Positions 1 through 10,400 are shown, numbered from the stretch's first letter. The stretch is 64,000 nt of DNA from Granulicoccus phenolivorans DSM 17626 = NBRC 107789 = JCM 15570 (GCF_000423085.1 NZ_AUHH01000002.1:62001-126000); one strand, 5' to 3'. Numbers and translations are program-made. The notes: generated from the sequence alone by a model not told the origin.

Positions 1-185
1 GGTACATCGAGGATCTCGACTCGGCCAACGGCACCTACGTCGCCGACGCCTCGGGGCCGCTGCCGACCGAGCCGCTGCCGCCGGCCCGGAAGTTCGAGCT
101 GGACCCCGACGATCGGATCTTTGTCGGGGCCTGGACCCGCGTCGTGCTGCGGCGAGCCACCCCGGAGGATCAGGAACTGTTCTGA
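1..185 (+). CDS. FHA-domain protein, C-terminal end only (partial)
   Basis: The gene runs off the left edge; the frame is set by the TGA at 183-185. The visible tail of about 60 residues reads YIEDLDSANGTYV, then a proline-rich loop, then RIFVGAWTRVVLRR. The D-x-x-S-x-N-G-T-(Y/F)-V signature followed by a closing beta strand is the second half of a forkhead-associated phosphothreonine-binding domain. FHA domains dock phosphorylated partners of Ser/Thr kinases. The domain ends only about 12 residues before the stop, so FHA is C-terminal in this protein. What precedes it cannot be seen, so the protein cannot be named. Confidence 0.8.
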   Translation, partial: YIEDLDSANGTYVADASGPLPTEPLPPARKFELDPDDRIFVGAWTRVVLRRATPEDQELF

Positions 186-195
186 TCGCTGCTGT

Positions 196-236
196 GCCGA
201 GCGGGGGCCACTGTTCGCCAGTGGCCCCCGCTCGGC
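196..236. terminator. Bidirectional hairpin terminator
   Basis: A perfect 18-bp inverted repeat (arms 196-213 and 219-236) around a 5-base loop TTCGC, followed by GTTT. It lies between two convergent genes, the FHA-domain gene and the flavoprotein gene, and can serve both. Confidence 0.85.
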
Positions 237-254
237 GTTTCCGGGGCCCTCGGC

Positions 255-1496
255 TCAGTGGAAGGGGCGCCGCTGGTCCAGCTTGACCGAGGCCCGGCCG
301 GCCAGTTTCCAGATCCGCGCCGCGGCGTCCCGATCGGCGTCGTCGACGAGGTTTCCCATCCAGCGCAGCGCCAGGGTCATCAGGAAGCGGGACCGCATCC
401 CCAGCGGCCCCAGCGTCGGCAGCAGTCCCGGAATGGTGACCAACTCGGCCAGCCTGCGGGCGATCGAGAATGCCTCGCCGTAGTGGGCGTACAGGATCCC
501 CTGCCAGGCGGCACCGATCCGCGCCCGCGGATGGGAGGCGGCCAACAGTTCGGCCACCAGGCGCCCGGTCTCCAGGCCGTAGTCGATGCCCTCCCCGTTG
601 AGCGGGTTCACACAGGCGGCGGCGTCGCCGATCAGCGCCCAGTTCGGGCCGGAGACCCCGCTGACCGCGCCGCCCATCGGCAACAGCGCCGAGGCTGGCT
701 GCTGCAGGTCGCCGGTGAGCCGGAAGTCGTCGCGGATCCGGTCGGCGTAGGTGTGCATCAGCGGCTTGATCGCCACGTCGGCGGGCCGCTGGGCCGTCGC
801 GAGGCTACCCGCCCCCAGATTGACCAGGCCGTTGCCGAGGGGGAAGATCCAGCCGTAGCCGGGCAGGTTCTCCCCGTCCTCGTCGTTGAGTTCGAGATGG
901 GAGGAGATCCACGGGTCGTCGCTGCGTTCGGAGGTCACGTAGCTGCGCCCGGCAACGGCGTACACGGTCTCGCGGTGCCAGGTCCGGCCGAGCAGTTTGC
1001 CGAGCGGGGAGCGTACGCCATCGGCGACCACCAACCGCTGACAGGCGACCTCGAAGCGGCCCTGCGGACCCTCGAAGCTGACCGCGGCCACCCGGCCGGC
1101 CTCGATCCGCACATCCACCGCCCGGGCGCCGTCGATCGCGGTCGCGCCGTTGCTGACCGCGAGGGTACGCAGGTGGTCGTCGAACTCGGTACGCGGGACG
1201 GCCGACCCCCAGGTCGGGAACGCGCCCTCGGGCCAGCGCAGTTCCAGCACCTGACCGAACCCATGGGCGCGCAGGCCCTGGTTCACCGTGTGCGACCGCA
1301 GCCAGTCCGACAGGCCGAGCCGGTCCAGTTCGGCGATCGCCCGGGGCGTCAGGCCGTCCCCGCAGGTCTTGTCCCGGGGGAATCGGGCCGCGTCGATCAG
1401 GAGGGTGTCCAGTCCCAGTCGGGCGGCCCAGGCCGCCGCCGCCGAGCCGGCCGGGCCGGCTCCCACCACCAGGACATCGGTCTGCAACGTGCTCAC
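255..1496 (-). CDS. Geranylgeranyl reductase family FAD-dependent oxidoreductase
   Basis: Flavoprotein of about 413 residues. The N-terminus has a Rossmann dinucleotide-binding motif, DVLVVGAGPAGSAAAAWAA, within the first 25 residues. CGDGLTPRA follows, typical of the geranylgeranyl reductase/menaquinone side-chain reductase group, and a second FAD motif, LIGDAAACVNPLNGEGIDYG, lies around residue 290. In actinobacteria such enzymes saturate isoprenoid side chains, for example of menaquinone (MenJ-like); the substrate here is not shown. I chose the GTG at 1496 because the flavin motif begins right after it. The longer open frame up to 1652 adds a low-complexity leader running into the divergent DUF3107 promoter region. 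Confidence 0.85.
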   Translation of the reverse strand: MSTLQTDVLVVGAGPAGSAAAAWAARLGLDTLLIDAARFPRDKTCGDGLTPRAIAELDRLGLSDWLRSHTVNQGLRAHGFGQVLELRWPEGAFPTWGSAVPRTEFDDHLRTLAVSNGATAIDGARAVDVRIEAGRVAAVSFEGPQGRFEVACQRLVVADGVRSPLGKLLGRTWHRETVYAVAGRSYVTSERSDDPWISSHLELNDEDGENLPGYGWIFPLGNGLVNLGAGSLATAQRPADVAIKPLMHTYADRIRDDFRLTGDLQQPASALLPMGGAVSGVSGPNWALIGDAAACVNPLNGEGIDYGLETGRLVAELLAASHPRARIGAAWQGILYAHYGEAFSIARRLAELVTIPGLLPTLGPLGMRSRFLMTLALRWMGNLVDDADRDAAARIWKLAGRASVKLDQRRPFH

Positions 1497-1632
1497 CGTC
1501 CCAGTGTCCCAGTGCGCACCCTTGCGAGTCTGGGTAGTCTCACTGTTGCGCCACAGACGTACCGACCCCGGAGCCGCTGGTTTGCTGGACCCGGCAACGG
1601 CGTCGCTCACGGCGTCACACACAGGAGGAACA

Positions 1633-1857
1633 GTGGAAGTCAAGATCGGCATTCAGCACCTCGCCCGCGAGCTCAGCATCGATACCGAGAGCAGCGCCGA
1701 AGAGGTCCAGGACCAGCTGGCCAAGGCGATGGCCGAGGACGGCCTGCTCACGCTGACCGATGCCCAGGGCGCCCGGACCATGATCCGCGCCGACAAGATC
1801 GCCTACATCGAGCTCGGCCAGGAGCACCGCCGGCGCGTGGGCTTCGGCTCGGTCTGA
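1633..1857 (+). CDS. DUF3107 family protein
   Basis: Small protein of 74 residues beginning MEVKIGIQHLARELSIDTES and ending RRVGFGSV. This matches the actinobacterial DUF3107 family, a short ATP-binding-protein-like family of unknown function. The GTG start is supported by AGGAGG at 1622-1627, five bases upstream. The motif DKIAYIELGQ near the C-terminus is characteristic. It is divergent from the flavoprotein gene and immediately followed, after 8 bases, by a small membrane-protein gene, so the two are probably co-transcribed. Confidence 0.85.
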   Translation: MEVKIGIQHLARELSIDTESSAEEVQDQLAKAMAEDGLLTLTDAQGARTMIRADKIAYIELGQEHRRRVGFGSV

Positions 1858-1865
1858 TCCGTCCG

Positions 1866-2366
1866 ATGCGCTGGTTGCGTCGCTGGGCGGCCTGCCTGAT
1901 CGTCCTCGCCATGATCGTCGGATACGTGGTGGTGGTTTTCTGGCAGGCCGGCCGCGGCACTCCCGGGGCGACGCCGGTGGGACAGGCCATGGTCTCCGCC
2001 GGGATCCTGGGGGTGTTGGCCCTGGTGCTGTCCCCGGCGTTCTTTCCGCGCGCCCGCTCCCATGCGTACGCCACCGAGCACCCCGATCAGGTGGCGGTGT
2101 ACTTCCACCCGGCCTCGGTGCTCGCGATCTGGTTGCGACTGACGCTGCGGAACCTCGCCAAACGGGCCATCTGGGTCGATGTCTGGAAGGATCCGGCCGC
2201 GCAGGCCTTTCTGCGGGAGCAGCATCAGAACATGGACATCACCCCGACCGCGGTGCACCGGGGCGAGGTCAAGGCGCTCCCGAAGACCGAGTGGGTTGCC
2301 CAGCGGTTGCTGACCCAGTCCCCGGCTCCCGGGTCGGAGTCGACTTCCTCGAAGGACTCCGAATAG
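1866..2366 (+). CDS. Hypothetical membrane protein, two predicted helices
   Basis: The 166-residue product starts MRWLRRWAACLIVLAMIVGY. A first hydrophobic segment spans about residues 8-26 and a second, AMVSAGILGVLALVLSPAFF, about residues 42-60. The basic N-terminal residues suggest the N-terminus is cytoplasmic. The remaining 100 residues are soluble, with no motif I recognise. The start lies 8 bases after the DUF3107 stop, suggesting an operon. Function unknown. Confidence 0.65.
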   Translation: MRWLRRWAACLIVLAMIVGYVVVVFWQAGRGTPGATPVGQAMVSAGILGVLALVLSPAFFPRARSHAYATEHPDQVAVYFHPASVLAIWLRLTLRNLAKRAIWVDVWKDPAAQAFLREQHQNMDITPTAVHRGEVKALPKTEWVAQRLLTQSPAPGSESTSSKDSE

Positions 2367-2387
2367 CCGCGCGAATCCAGCCTCGGG

Positions 2388-2590
2388 TCAGGCAGCTTCT
2401 GCGGTCTGCTGGGGACGGCCCGCGCCCACGATCTTCCCGGTGAGCGCCATCGACGCGGGCCAAGCGACCATCGCCAGCGCGAAAGCGATGGCCAGGCGAT
2501 GATGAACTCCTTCGGCCACGTCACCAGCCAGTGCAGTGAGGGGCCTCCGGAGACCATCATGCCCAGCAGGCGGGACATGCACATCTCGCA
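2388..2590 (-). pseudogene. Frameshifted DUF2798-like small membrane protein
   Basis: Two minus-strand frames together spell a DUF2798-type membrane protein. The upstream frame gives MSRLLGMMVSGG then WLVTWPKEFIIAWP. After a one-base shift near 2490 the second frame continues AIAFALAMVAWPASMALTGK and ends at the TGA at 2388-2390. The join at AWP...AIAF is what an intact DUF2798 protein (two helices, W-x-K-x-F-x-I-A-W-P) would look like. No good ribosome binding site precedes it. It is a decaying gene or, less likely, a sequencing error. Confidence 0.55.
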
Positions 2591-2994
2591 ATGCAGAGGG
2601 CCGGAATAACCACACCAGCCACGATCTTTCAGGCGTGGCCACCTTGACGGCGTGCCACCAAGATCGCGAAACCCCGAGTTGACTCATCCAGGATGCCCCG
2701 GGGGGTACTTCGTTGCCGCACCTCGTGTGCCCGCTGGAGAGGCGCCTGTCTGTCCAGGAGGATCGAGCTTCGGCACGGTCAGGCAGCGTCACCGTTGGGT
2801 GGGCAGCTTCGGTGCGCCGTGACGCTCGGTTACCGATGGCGACGTTGGGTGGGTTCGGTGACGCTCGATCACCCGCATCAGCCTCGGATCGTGTCCCGAT
2901 CCTGCCGCCAGAAGCCCCGCAACGGCCCTAATCGCGATAGTTCGGCGGTCTGGTGGCAGAATCCGCCCACTCGGGGCTCGGGGCCCGCGTCCAT
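2591..2994. other. Gene-free stretch with an imperfect direct repeat
   Basis: No open frame here has a ribosome binding site, recognisable protein or coherent composition. The only structure I see is a direct repeat of roughly 30 bases: CGTTGGGTGGG followed shortly by TTCGGTG and TGACGCTCG, once from about 2793 and again from about 2843. With the decayed gene next to it, this looks like degrading DNA. Confidence 0.5.
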
Positions 2995-3188
2995 TACGCG
3001 TTTGCTGAACGCGGGGTTACACTGGGGTGTTGTACGCAACCTGCGTACCCTCGGCGGCCGCCGCCGAGCCCGGTGTGTCGCCATGAGGTGACCGCCGCAG
3101 GCTTGATGCAGGCTGGCGCCGGACGCACATTGCCGGGTCCTGACGGGTCCGGGACCAAGCAAAGGCTGGAACCCTGTCCGAACACACG
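2995..3188 (+). promoter_or_regulatory. Promoter and structured 5' leader of the DEAD-box helicase gene
   Basis: A plausible sigma-70-type promoter is TTACGC at 2995-3000 with TACACT at 3018-3023, placing transcription start near 3030. The RNA would begin with two adjacent perfect hairpins: GTACGCA/TGCGTAC with a 3-base loop (3032-3048), and CTCGGCGG/CCGCCGAG with a 3-base loop (3050-3068). About 120 further untranslated bases precede the start codon. Long structured leaders are common on RNA-helicase genes and can support cold or autoregulatory control; that role is inferred. Confidence 0.45.
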
Positions 3189-4733
3189 TTGACCACCGAG
3201 CCGACTGAGCTCGACCGCACCACCCCCGACGTCACCGACACCGACGTCACCGACACCCCCGACATCACCGACACCCCGGACATCGAGGTCTCCGACGAGC
3301 GCGCTCCGCAGCAGGAGACCTTTGCCGACCTCGGGGTCGTGGCACCGATCGTCGACGCGCTGGCCGAGGCCGGCATCCACCATCCGTTCCCGATCCAGTC
3401 GATGGCCATCCCGATCGCGGTCCAGGGCACCGACATGATCGGTCAGGCCCGCACCGGCACCGGCAAGACGCTGGCCTTCGGGATCAGCCTGCTGCAGCAG
3501 ATCGTCACCGACAACGAGCCCGGCACCGCGCCCCAGGCCCTGGTGATCGCCCCGACCCGGGAGCTCGCCTCCCAGGTCTCCAAGGATCTGGCGCTGGCCG
3601 GTTCCAAGCTCGGCGCCCGCGTTCTGACCGTCTACGGCGGCGTCGGCTACGAACCGCAGTTGGACGCCCTGGCGGCCGGGGTCGATGTCGTCGTCGGCAC
3701 GCCGGGCCGACTGCTCGACCTGGTGAACCGGCGCGCCCTGGATCTGCGCCACGTCAAGGTCGCCGTGCTCGACGAGGCCGACGAGATGCTCGACCTCGGC
3801 TTCCTCCCCGACGTGGAGAAGTTGCTGGCCAAGACGCCCAAGTCCCGCCAGACCCTGCTGTTCTCGGCCACGATGCCGTCGGCGATCATGGCGCTGGCCC
3901 GGGCGAACCTGAACTCCCCGGTCAATATCCGCGCCGAGCATCACGACGAGGCGACCACGGTCCCGCAGACCACGCAGTTCGTGTACCAGTGTCACCAACT
4001 CGACAAGCCCGAACTGGTCGCCCGCATCCTCCAGGCGCGCGACCGGGACAAGGTGATGATCTTCTGCCGCACCAAGCGTGCCGCCCAGCGGCTCGCCGAT
4101 GATCTGGTCGAGCGTGGCTTCGACGCCGCCCCGATCCACGGCGACCTGCGCCAGGATGCCCGCGAACGCGCTCTGAAGAAGTTCCGCGAGGGCAGGATCA
4201 GTGTTCTGGTCGCCACCGACGTCGCCGCCCGCGGCATCGACGTCACCGGCGTCACCCACGTGATCAACTACGAGTGCCCCGAGGACTCCAAGACCTACGT
4301 GCACCGGATCGGCCGCACCGGTCGCGCCGGCGCCTCCGGGATCGCGGTCACCCTGGTCGACTGGGCCGACGTCACCCGGTGGAAGGTCATCAACAAGACC
4401 CTCGGGCTGGACTTCGCCGATCCGGTGGAGACCTACTCCACCTCGCCGCACCTGTTCGAGGACCTCGACATCCCCGAGGGCGCCAAGGGTCGGATCAGCG
4501 AGCCCGCCCCCGAGCCCGAGGATGACGCCGCCGCCGAGCGTCCCGCGCGGCCGCGGCGTACCCGCAACCGGCGCCGCACCCGCAACGGGGAGGTCGTCCG
4601 CGAGGGTGAGTCGACCGACGACGCTCCCGAATCCACGACCGACACGTCCGAGACCGCCGAGGCCGGGGAGCACAAGCCGCGTCGCCGTCGGCGCCGGCGG
4701 ACCCGTCCGGCCGGCGAAACCGCGTCCGAATAA
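3189..4733 (+). CDS. DEAD-box ATP-dependent RNA helicase
   Basis: Superfamily 2 RNA helicase of about 514 residues that remodels RNA structure using ATP. Visible motifs in order: F...PIQSMAIP Q-motif, ARTGTGKT (Walker A), PTRELA, GTPGRL, DEAD, SAT, a C-terminal RecA domain with MIFCRTK, VATDVAARGID, and HRIGRTGRAG. The last 80 residues form an acidic then strongly Arg-rich tail (RRRTRNRRRTRN and RRRRRRTRP-like runs), typical of RNA-anchoring tails in actinobacterial CsdA/RhlE-like helicases. The TTG at 3189 is the assigned start. An in-frame CTG at 3174 would give LSEHTLTTEP, so the exact start is uncertain. Confidence 0.92.
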   Translation: MTTEPTELDRTTPDVTDTDVTDTPDITDTPDIEVSDERAPQQETFADLGVVAPIVDALAEAGIHHPFPIQSMAIPIAVQGTDMIGQARTGTGKTLAFGISLLQQIVTDNEPGTAPQALVIAPTRELASQVSKDLALAGSKLGARVLTVYGGVGYEPQLDALAAGVDVVVGTPGRLLDLVNRRALDLRHVKVAVLDEADEMLDLGFLPDVEKLLAKTPKSRQTLLFSATMPSAIMALARANLNSPVNIRAEHHDEATTVPQTTQFVYQCHQLDKPELVARILQARDRDKVMIFCRTKRAAQRLADDLVERGFDAAPIHGDLRQDARERALKKFREGRISVLVATDVAARGIDVTGVTHVINYECPEDSKTYVHRIGRTGRAGASGIAVTLVDWADVTRWKVINKTLGLDFADPVETYSTSPHLFEDLDIPEGAKGRISEPAPEPEDDAAAERPARPRRTRNRRRTRNGEVVREGESTDDAPESTTDTSETAEAGEHKPRRRRRRRTRPAGETASE

Positions 4734-4772
4734 CCCGCGCTCGTCGATTGGGAGGGGGCCGCGGCGCGGGAC

Positions 4773-4778
4773 TAGAGT
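4773..4778 (+). promoter_or_regulatory. -10 box of a probably leaderless transcript
   Basis: TAGAGT ends 8 bases before the ATG of the acyl-CoA ligase gene, so transcription would start at or next to the start codon. No Shine-Dalgarno sequence is present. Confidence 0.5.
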
Positions 4779-4786
4779 CAACATTC

Positions 4787-6466
4787 ATGAACAACGCGCC
4801 AGCCCTCTCCTACGACGCCGGGCCCACCGATGTCCCCCTGCTCACCCAGACCCTGGGGGAAAGCCTGAGCGAGGCGGCCACCCGATTCGGTGACCGCGAG
4901 GCGCTGGTCGAGGTCTGGACCGGGCGACGTTGGACGTACGCCGAACTCGATGCCGAGGTCAACCGGGTCGCCCGCGCCGTGCTGGCCCTCGGGCTGGTCC
5001 CCGGCGATCGGGCCGCGGTGTGGTCGACCAACTGCGCGGAGTGGATGATCACCCAGTACGCGCTGACCAGGCTGGGCATCATCCTGGTCAACCTGAACCC
5101 CGCCTACCGCACCCACGAACTCGAGTTCGTGCTCAATCACTCCGGGGCCCGGGCACTGTTCGCCGCCCGGGATTACAAGTCGTCGAACTACGCGACCATG
5201 GTCGACCTGATCCGGACCAAGGTGCCCACACTGGAGTTCGTCGTCCACTGGGGCTCGCCGGAGGGTGATGTGTCCACCGATCCGTCCTGGCAGCAGTTCC
5301 TCGCCGGCGGGGACCGGGTCGCGCAGAGCGAGGTGGACCGGGTCGCCGACCAGGTCCATGCCGAGGATGCGGTCAACCTGCAGTACACCTCCGGGACGAC
5401 CGGCTTCCCCAAGGGTGCCACCCTCACCCATCGCAACCTGCTCAACAACGGCTACTTCGTGGGTGAGGGCATCGCCCTGACCGAGCAGGATCGGCTGGTC
5501 ATCCCGGTCCCCTACTTCCACTGCTTCGGCATGGTGATGTCGACGATCGCCTCGGTCACCCATGGCTCGACGATGATCCTGCCGCGCTCCACCTTCGAGC
5601 CGGCCAGTGTGCTGCAGGCGGTGCAGGACGAGAAGGCCACCGCGCTGCACGGCGTACCGACGATGTTCATCGCCGAACAGCATCTGCCGAACTTCGCTGA
5701 CTACGACCTGTCCACGCTGCGTACCGGCATCATGGCCGGCTCCAACTGTCCGGTCGACACGATGAGCAACTGCATCGAGCTGATGCACATGTCCGAGGTC
5801 AGCATCTGTTACGGGATGACCGAGACCTCGCCGGTGTCGACCCAGACCCGCGGGGACGACGACATGGAGCAGCGCACCGTGACCGTGGGCCGGGTGAACC
5901 CGCACATCGAGATCAAGATCGTCGATCCGCAGTCGGGTCGCACCGTTCCCCGGGGCGAGACCGGCGAGCTGTGCACCCGCGGCTATTCGGTGATGCGCGA
6001 ATACTGGGCCGCGCCCGAGCTGACCGCCGAGGCGATCGACTCCGACGGCTGGATGCACACCGGCGACCTGGCCCAGATGCGCGCCGACGGGTATGTGATG
6101 ATCGTCGGCCGGATGAAGGACATGGTGATCCGCGGCGGGGAGAACATCTACCCCCGCGAGATCGAGGAGTTCTACCTGACGCGACCCGAGATCCGCGACA
6201 TCCAGGTGGTCGGGGTCCCCGACGACACCTACGGCGAGGAATTGGTCGCGCTGATCCAGGTGGCGCCCGGACACACCGCCCCGACGCTGGAGGAGTTCCG
6301 CGGCTTCGCGGAGAACCAGCTGGCCCGGTTCAAGATTCCGCGCTACCTGCTGACCGTGGAGGAGTACCCGATGACCGTCTCGGGCAAGGTGCGCAAGATC
6401 GAACTGGTCGAGCAGGCGCTGGACCGGCTCGGGCTGCATCCCCACCCGAGCCGCCACCTGATCTGA
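4787..6466 (+). CDS. Fatty-acid-CoA ligase (AMP-binding enzyme, FadD type)
   Basis: Adenylate-forming enzyme of 559 residues that activates a carboxylic acid with ATP and loads it on CoA. Visible signatures: phosphate-binding loop [16 protein letters not shown] near residue 205, YGMTETSP around residue 345, GWMHTGDLA near residue 425, [19 protein letters not shown], and the catalytic-lysine region [11 protein letters not shown] near the C-terminus. Length and motif set fit medium/long-chain acyl-CoA synthetases; the chain length cannot be read from sequence. The ATG at 4787 starts [10 protein letters not shown]. An upstream in-frame ATG at 4748 is less likely because the -10 box lies between them. 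Confidence 0.9.
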   Translation: MNNAPALSYDAGPTDVPLLTQTLGESLSEAATRFGDREALVEVWTGRRWTYAELDAEVNRVARAVLALGLVPGDRAAVWSTNCAEWMITQYALTRLGIILVNLNPAYRTHELEFVLNHSGARALFAARDYKSSNYATMVDLIRTKVPTLEFVVHWGSPEGDVSTDPSWQQFLAGGDRVAQSEVDRVADQVHAEDAVNLQYTSGTTGFPKGATLTHRNLLNNGYFVGEGIALTEQDRLVIPVPYFHCFGMVMSTIASVTHGSTMILPRSTFEPASVLQAVQDEKATALHGVPTMFIAEQHLPNFADYDLSTLRTGIMAGSNCPVDTMSNCIELMHMSEVSICYGMTETSPVSTQTRGDDDMEQRTVTVGRVNPHIEIKIVDPQSGRTVPRGETGELCTRGYSVMREYWAAPELTAEAIDSDGWMHTGDLAQMRADGYVMIVGRMKDMVIRGGENIYPREIEEFYLTRPEIRDIQVVGVPDDTYGEELVALIQVAPGHTAPTLEEFRGFAENQLARFKIPRYLLTVEEYPMTVSGKVRKIELVEQALDRLGLHPHPSRHLI

Positions 6467-6484
6467 GCCGCGCGGCCGGCGGGG

Positions 6485-7339
6485 TCAGCCCCGATGGTGA
6501 TGCCGCCGGCTCATCGCGTTCTCCAGCCGATGGAAGTCCGCCTCGGTGGTCAGGTTGGCCCCCAGCGGGTGATTCTTCTTCCCGGTGCCGTGATAGTCGC
6601 TGCTGCCCAGCGCGACCACCCCGAGCGAGCGGGCCAGGGCCCGCAGCTCCGCGCGGGCGGCGGCGTTGTGCTCATTGTGATCGACCTCGAAGCCGTCCAG
6701 GCCGATCTCGCGCACCAGCTGGGTCAGCACCGACTCCGGCAGCACTTCCTTCGATCCCCGCCCCCACGGGTGCGCAATGATGCTGGCTCCCCCGGCGGCA
6801 TGGATCAGGTCGATCCCGATCAGCAGTTCGGTGGCGTACCGGGGCACGTACGCCGGGCCGTCATCGGCCAGGAACCGATCGAAGGCCTCCTTGCGGTCGG
6901 CGACATGGCCGCGAGCCACCAGGGCGTCGGCGATGTGCGGGCGGCCCACCGACGGCGCGTCACCGACCTTGGCCATCACCTCGTCGGTGGTCACCGGGAC
7001 GCCGAGTTCGGCGAGCAACCCGAGCGTACGCGGCAGGCGCTGTTTGCGGCCGGCCCGAATCTTGGCCAGCTCCACCGCGAGCGGTTGGTACTCCATGTCG
7101 CAGCCGTAGCCGAGCAGGTGCACCCCCTTGCCCTGATAGTCGCAGGAGATCTCGATCCCGGGCACGAACCCGATGCCGGCTGCGGCCGCCGCCGCGGTCG
7201 CCTCGGGGATCCCGCCGAAGGTGTCGTGGTCGCACAACGCGATCACGTCCAGCCCGGCCGCCACCGCGTTGTGGATCAACTCGGTGGGCGTGTCGGTCCC
7301 GTCGGACACCGAAGTATGGGTATGCAGATCAATGCGCAC
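6485..7339 (-). CDS. PHP-domain metal-dependent phosphoesterase
   Basis: Protein of 284 residues with the polymerase-and-histidinol-phosphatase fold. It begins VRIDLHTHTSVSDGTDTP, with H-x-H and a downstream Asp as metal ligands. ALCDHDTFGGI follows, then ISCDYQGKGVHLLGYG, IAHPWGRG and ALGSSDYHG at the C-terminus. This is the arrangement of the YciV/TrpH-like group, which includes 5'-3' nucleases acting on short RNA and nucleoside bisphosphate phosphatases; the precise substrate is not evident. The GTG at 7339 is preferred because AGGAGG sits five bases upstream. It is convergent with the acyl-CoA ligase gene. Confidence 0.85.
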   Translation of the reverse strand: MRIDLHTHTSVSDGTDTPTELIHNAVAAGLDVIALCDHDTFGGIPEATAAAAAAGIGFVPGIEISCDYQGKGVHLLGYGCDMEYQPLAVELAKIRAGRKQRLPRTLGLLAELGVPVTTDEVMAKVGDAPSVGRPHIADALVARGHVADRKEAFDRFLADDGPAYVPRYATELLIGIDLIHAAGGASIIAHPWGRGSKEVLPESVLTQLVREIGLDGFEVDHNEHNAAARAELRALARSLGVVALGSSDYHGTGKKNHPLGANLTTEADFHRLENAMSRRHHHRG

Positions 7340-7441
7340 GGCAGCCTCCTGTCCGGACAAGCTACTTGCCCACGATAGGAGCCCCTTACCACCCAGTCAG
7401 TTTCGGACACTCGCCGGTGGTCAGGTCCCCCTGTCCCGGGG

Positions 7442-10400
7442 TCACAGGGACCGGATCGCCCGCAACGCCACCGACAGTCGCGCCAGATCGGGTTCGAACT
7501 CGGTCGCGGCGGCCACCACGCTCTCCACTCCGGCCAGGCCGCTCACCCGCTCCTTCCAGCGTTCCACCCGTTCGGCGGCATCGAGCCGTTCGTGCTCGTC
7601 CTCGCCCTCGGGTCCGCCGCTGCGGGAGAACACGTCCAGGGTGAGTTCGGCGTGCAGGTGCTGCAGATCGTCGCGCATCGACCCGCGCGCCAGCGAGTCC
7701 CACCGGTCCTGCCGGGGCAGCGCCGAGATCTGGTCACCGAGCTGATCCAGCCGCAGCACCTCGGCCACCTGCAGGTAGACCCGGGCCACCTCGAGCACGT
7801 CGCGTTCCATTTCCAGGGCCTGCTCGACGATGATCAGCGCCTCGAACAGGGTCGGGGCCGCGGCCACCACCGAGGCCAGCCGTTCGGGGACATCGGCGGC
7901 CATCAGCTCGGCCCGACGTTCCTCGGCCTGCGCGCCGGCGCGTCCGATCAGCAGTTGGGACAGGTTCGCCTTGATCGTGCCGACCGGCCCGGCGAACTGC
8001 TGGATCACCTCCGGGATATCGATCGGGGCCCGCCGGTTCTGCAACATCCAGCGGGTGCCGCGCTCGACCAGCCGGCGCAGTTCCACCCGGATCCGCGTCT
8101 GCACCTCCGCGCTGACGCGATGGTCCAGCCGCCGGGTCAGGGTTTCATCGGTCCCGACCGCGAAGATCGCCCGCGCGCTCAGCTGGGCCCGGATGATGTC
8201 CGGCACCGCGGCGCCGGTCTCATCGTGCAGCCGGTGCGCGACGGTGATCCCCGAGGCATTCACGAACCGGTTCACCGCCACGGTGGTGATGATCTCGCGG
8301 TGCAGTTGATGCTTGGGCATCCGGTCGGCGTACGCCTGCCGCAGCTGCTCCGGGAAGTAACTCAGCAGCCGATCGGCCAGGTAGGGATCCTCCGGCAGAT
8401 CGGAGGCCAACACCTCATCGGCGATCGCGATCTTCGTCCAGGCCAGCACGGTGCACAGTTCGGGACCGGACAGGCCCTCGCCGGCCGCGACCCGTTCCTT
8501 CATCTGGCTCTCGGTGGGCAGCCCCTCCAACTTCCGGTCGATGTACCCGCGCCGGACCAGATCATCGATCAGCCGCTGGTGCACCGCGCAGGTCGACGCC
8601 GCGTGCGCCAGCGCATTGGCCAGTGCCAGATTCTGGTCGTAGTTGTGCGCGAGCACGTGCTCGGCCACCGTGTCGGTCATCGAGGCCAGCAACTCGTTGC
8701 GTTCGGGTACGCCCAGCCGGCCCGCCTCGACCTCGGTGGCCAGCAGGATCTTGATGTTCACCTCGTGGTCGGAGGTGTCCACGCCGGCGGAGTTGTCGAT
8801 GAAGTCGGTGTTGAGCCGGCCGCCGGCGCGGGCGTACTCGACCCGGCCGGCCTGGGTCAGGCCCAGGTTGCCGCCCTCCCCGACCACCTGACAGCGCAGC
8901 TCGGCCCCGTTGATCCGCAGCGCGTCATTGGTCCGGTCGCCGACGTCCCGGTTCGTTTCCCCGGTGGCCTTCACATAGGTCCCGATCCCGCCGTTCCACA
9001 GCAGATCCACCGGGGCGGTCAGGATGGCCCGGATCAGGTCGTTCGGCGGCAGCGCGGTGACATCGGAGTCCAGCCCGAGCGCGATCTGCATCTGCGGGCT
9101 GACCGGGATCGACTTGGCCGTACGCGGCCACACTCCCCCGCCCTGACTGATCAGGTCGGTGTTGTAGTCGGCCCAACTGGAGCGCGGGAGGTCGAACAGC
9201 CGGGTCCGTTCGGCAAAGCCGGCGGCCGGGTCCGGATCGGGATCGACAAAGATGTGCAGATGGTTGAATGCGGCGACCAGCCCGATGTGCGGGGTGTAGA
9301 GCATCCCGTTGCCGAACACGTCGCCGGACATGTCGCCGATCCCCACGCAGGTGAAGTCGTCGTTGAACGGGTCGGTGCCGATCTCGCGGAAGTGCCGCTT
9401 GACCGACTCCCAGGCGCCGCGGGCGGTGATGCCCATCTCTTTGTGGTCGTATCCGGTGGCGCCGCCGGAGGCGAACGCGTCGCCGAGCCAGTAGCCGCGC
9501 TGCACCGCGATCTCGTTGGCCATGTCGGAGAAGCTGGCGGTGCCCTTGTCCGCGGCGACCACCAGATAGGGATCGGCGTCGTCGTAGCAGACCACGTCGG
9601 TGGGCCGGATGATCGGGCTGTCGCTCCCGGTCGCCCCGTCGGTGCCGGTGGCCAGGTCGTCGGTCACGTCCAGCAGCGCGTTGATGAAGATCCGGTAGCA
9701 GGCCTCTCCCTCGGCCCGCCACGCGTCACGATCGACGCTGGGATCGGGCAATCGTTTGGGATAGAAGCCGCCCTTGGCCCCGACCGGGACGATCACGGTG
9801 TTCTTCACCATCTGCGCCTTCACCAGACCGAGGATCTCGGTGCGGAAATCCTCGCGGCGATCCGACCAGCGCAACCCGCCCCGGGCCACCTTGCCGAAGC
9901 GCAGGTGGACCCCGCCCACCCGCGGAGAATCCACGAAGACTTCGTACGCCGGCCGCGGATGGGGCGCGTCGGTGAGCTGACCGGGCAGCACCTTCAGCGC
10001 GATCGCCCGATCCACCGCCGGCAGCCCGGGCAGGTCGTCGGTACGGAACGCATTGGTCCGCACGGTCGCGGCAAGCACGGACAGCATGGAGCGCAGGATC
10101 CGGTCCTGGTCCAGACTGGCGACCTGGTCCAGTTCCTCGGTCAGTTGCCCGGTGAGCGCGGTGACCCGTGCCGCGTCGTGCGCCGCCGGATCGAACTTGG
10201 CCCGGAACAGTTCCACCAGCCCGGTCGCCAGGATCGGATTGGCACGCAGCGCCTCGGCGATGTAGTTCTGCGAAAAGGGCAGGCCGAGCTGTCCGAGGTA
10301 GCGCGAGATGGCCCGCAGCCAGGACACCTCCTGCCACTCCAGCCCGGCGCGTACCACCAGTTCGTTCAACGAGTCGGCCCCGCAGCGGCCCTCGTAGGAC

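Noticed and set aside
2693-3162. Several 70-130-codon frames before the DEAD-box gene
   Set aside because: Mutually overlapping on both strands, compositionally random, and crossed by the predicted promoter and leader hairpins.
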